DNA of 64,000 nucleotides from Kluyvera intermedia (GTDB lineage: Bacteria; Pseudomonadota; Gammaproteobacteria; Enterobacterales; Enterobacteriaceae), in contig NZ_CP139986.1 of the NCBI RefSeq assembly GCF_034424175.1, positions 2,852,001 to 2,916,000 on the forward strand. Direction: 5' to 3'. The notes below the pieces were generated by a model, which did no database searches, was not told where the DNA came from, and saw only the letters and a program-made list of their open reading frames with translations. Made by a program: the position numbers and the translations under genes. How positions within the stretch are numbered: the stretch's first letter is position 1; every line of letters starts with the position of its first letter. This document shows positions 62,762 through 64,000 of the stretch, piece by piece.

Positions 62762-64000
62762 TCAAGCTTCCAGCAACGTGCTGCCTAAATAAGCCTGCTG
62801 TGAAACCACACCCGGCAACACAAAGAAATACCCGCCGCCAATCGGCTTCACGTACTCCTCAAGCGCCTCACCGTTGAGTCGTTTCTGCACTGCCAGGAAC
62901 CCTTTTTCAAGGTCGTGCTGATAGCACACAAACAACAGCCCCATATCCAACTGGCCGGAGTTGGTCACCCCCAGTGAGTAGCTATAACCCCGGCGCATCA
63001 TCAGGCTCGACTGCGTCTCTTTGGTGCGGGGGTTAGCCAGACGAATATGGCTATCCAGCGCAATCACCTCACCGTCCGGGTCGCGGCTGTAGTCCGGCAC
63101 ATCGTGCTCGAGCTTCATGCCAAGCGGCGCACCGCTGTGCTTGTCGCGGCCAAAAATCGTCTGCTGCTCTTTCAGCGGCGTACGATCCCAGAACTCGACG
63201 TGGAACTGAATAATCCGCACCGCCTGATACGAACCGCCCTTCGCCCACGCCGGTTCACCCTGCTCGCCTGTCACCCACACCACTTCGTCCATCAGCGAGG
63301 TATTGCTGCCGTCGGGGTTAGCAGTACCGTCTTTAAAGCCCAGCAGATTGACCGGTGTCTCTTTACCTTTGCTGCGCGCCGCGTGGTCAGAGATAAACCC
63401 TTCGCGCTTCCAGCGCACGCTGAGCAGGTCAGGCGTGTGCTTGATAATATCGCGCAGTGCATGGATAACCGTGTCCTGAGTATTGGCGCAAATCTGCAGC
63501 AACAGATCGCCATGACACAGCGCGGCATCCAGCGAATCGTTGGGAAAGCGCGTCATCTTCTGCAACTTTCTCGGCGCTTTATCCGCCAGCCCAAAGCGCA
63601 TATCAAACAACGACTCGCCGACTGATAGCGTCATCGTCAGGTTATCCGGCGCGATGTACGCCCCCAGAATACCCGAGTCCATCGGCGGCAAGCGCGGATT
63701 TGGCGTATCCGGTGCCGGGCCGCCTGTGGTCAGAAACGCGATACGCTGCGTCAGCAGACGGAACAGACGCTCAAGGTCGGTTTTATCGGCCGCCAGCACG
63801 TCAAACGCCACCAGCATCATCGATGCCTGCTGCGGCGTTAACACGCCAGCCTGGTGCTCACCGTAAAACGGCTGCGTCTCCATCCGGCTATTCGAGGCGA
63901 CCGCGCCGCCAGGCTTTGCCGCATGCGCCACCGGACAACCACCCGCAATAGCCAGCGCGCCTCCCAGCGCGCCGATCCCTTTTAATAAACGACGACGTGA
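62762..64000 (-). CDS. efeB: Periplasmic heme-containing peroxidase EfeB, 5' end cut by window edge
   Basis: Dye-decolorising peroxidase of the EfeUOB ferrous iron system, exported by Tat. Reading the reverse complement from base 64000 the frame is open and starts in the twin-Arg signal SRRRLLKGIGALGGALAIAG, followed by CPVAHA, so only the first few codons are missing (about 13 in E. coli). The Dyp motif NLLGFKDGTANP (distal Asp) and the proximal His in the C-terminal half are present. The last residues are LGSTLLEA. efeO and efeU should lie beyond the edge. Confidence 0.95.
   Translation of the reverse strand, partial: SRRRLLKGIGALGGALAIAGGCPVAHAAKPGGAVASNSRMETQPFYGEHQAGVLTPQQASMMLVAFDVLAADKTDLERLFRLLTQRIAFLTTGGPAPDTPNPRLPPMDSGILGAYIAPDNLTMTLSVGESLFDMRFGLADKAPRKLQKMTRFPNDSLDAALCHGDLLLQICANTQDTVIHALRDIIKHTPDLLSVRWKREGFISDHAARSKGKETPVNLLGFKDGTANPDGSNTSLMDEVVWVTGEQGEPAWAKGGSYQAVRIIQFHVEFWDRTPLKEQQTIFGRDKHSGAPLGMKLEHDVPDYSRDPDGEVIALDSHIRLANPRTKETQSSLMMRRGYSYSLGVTNSGQLDMGLLFVCYQHDLEKGFLAVQKRLNGEALEEYVKPIGGGYFFVLPGVVSQQAYLGSTLLEA

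Noticed and set aside
1..64000. CRISPR array or prophage
   Set aside because: No regularly spaced repeats with unique spacers and no integrase, portal, capsid or tail genes. The only regular repeats are REP/BIME units and the tRNA-Ser duplication.

Overview
The window is chromosomal DNA of an enterobacterium close to Escherichia, Salmonella, Citrobacter and Enterobacter. Gene content and order follow, in reverse, the E. coli K-12 region from pabC through fab, rne, flg, pyrC, opg, csg, ghrA and phoH to efeB. Most proteins keep the E. coli length, and BIME/REP repeats lie between genes. The species cannot be fixed from sequence alone. Both edges cut genes: pabC loses its 3' end at base 1 and efeB its first codons at base 64000.

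Layout. 1-7.2 kb: pabC and the fatty-acid/phospholipid cluster fabF-acpP-fabG-fabD-fabH-plsX-rpmF-yceD, all on the minus strand. 7.3-14.2 kb: yceF, an added exported alpha/beta hydrolase, rluC, and rne with its long leader. 14.2-16.5 kb: an added divergent LysR/MFS-transporter pair. 16.6-28.3 kb: a complete flg locus, with flgBCDEFGHIJ and flgKL on the minus strand and flgAMN on the plus strand. Sigma-28 promoters are visible before flgK and flgM. 28.3-41.3 kb: murJ, mviM, yceH, rimJ, a TatA/E paralogue, yceB, pyrC (PurR box), dinI (LexA box), bssS, solA, yceO, trhO, lpxL, mdtG, msyB and yceK. 41.4-47.9 kb: the glucan genes opgGH and opgC, then ymdB and ymdA.

48-50 kb is the remodelled curli locus. 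csgD is intact, but csgBAC and csgEFG are absent. An IS1 with a perfect 9-bp target duplication lies between ymdA and csgD. 50-53 kb returns to the usual order: ycdZ, ycdY, ycdX, ghrA.

53.2-57.3 kb is an accessory cassette (NAT-fold protein, LysR regulator, pirin, isochorismatase-like hydrolase) between two ~175-bp direct repeats. Each repeat carries an identical tRNA-Ser(GGA) gene and its terminator. 57.4-61.1 kb holds a second accessory block: an SfnB-like flavoprotein and a MetNIQ-type ABC importer whose binding-protein gene has a one-base frameshift. phoH, with a PHO box and an upstream ORF, and efeB finish the window.

The window is mostly conserved backbone: lipid synthesis, RNA turnover, flagellum, envelope glucans. 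Accessory change is concentrated at the curli locus, the tRNA-Ser locus and a few single-site insertions. Genes usual in E. coli but missing here are mdtH, grxB, yceI, yceJ, clsC, csgBAC and csgEFG.
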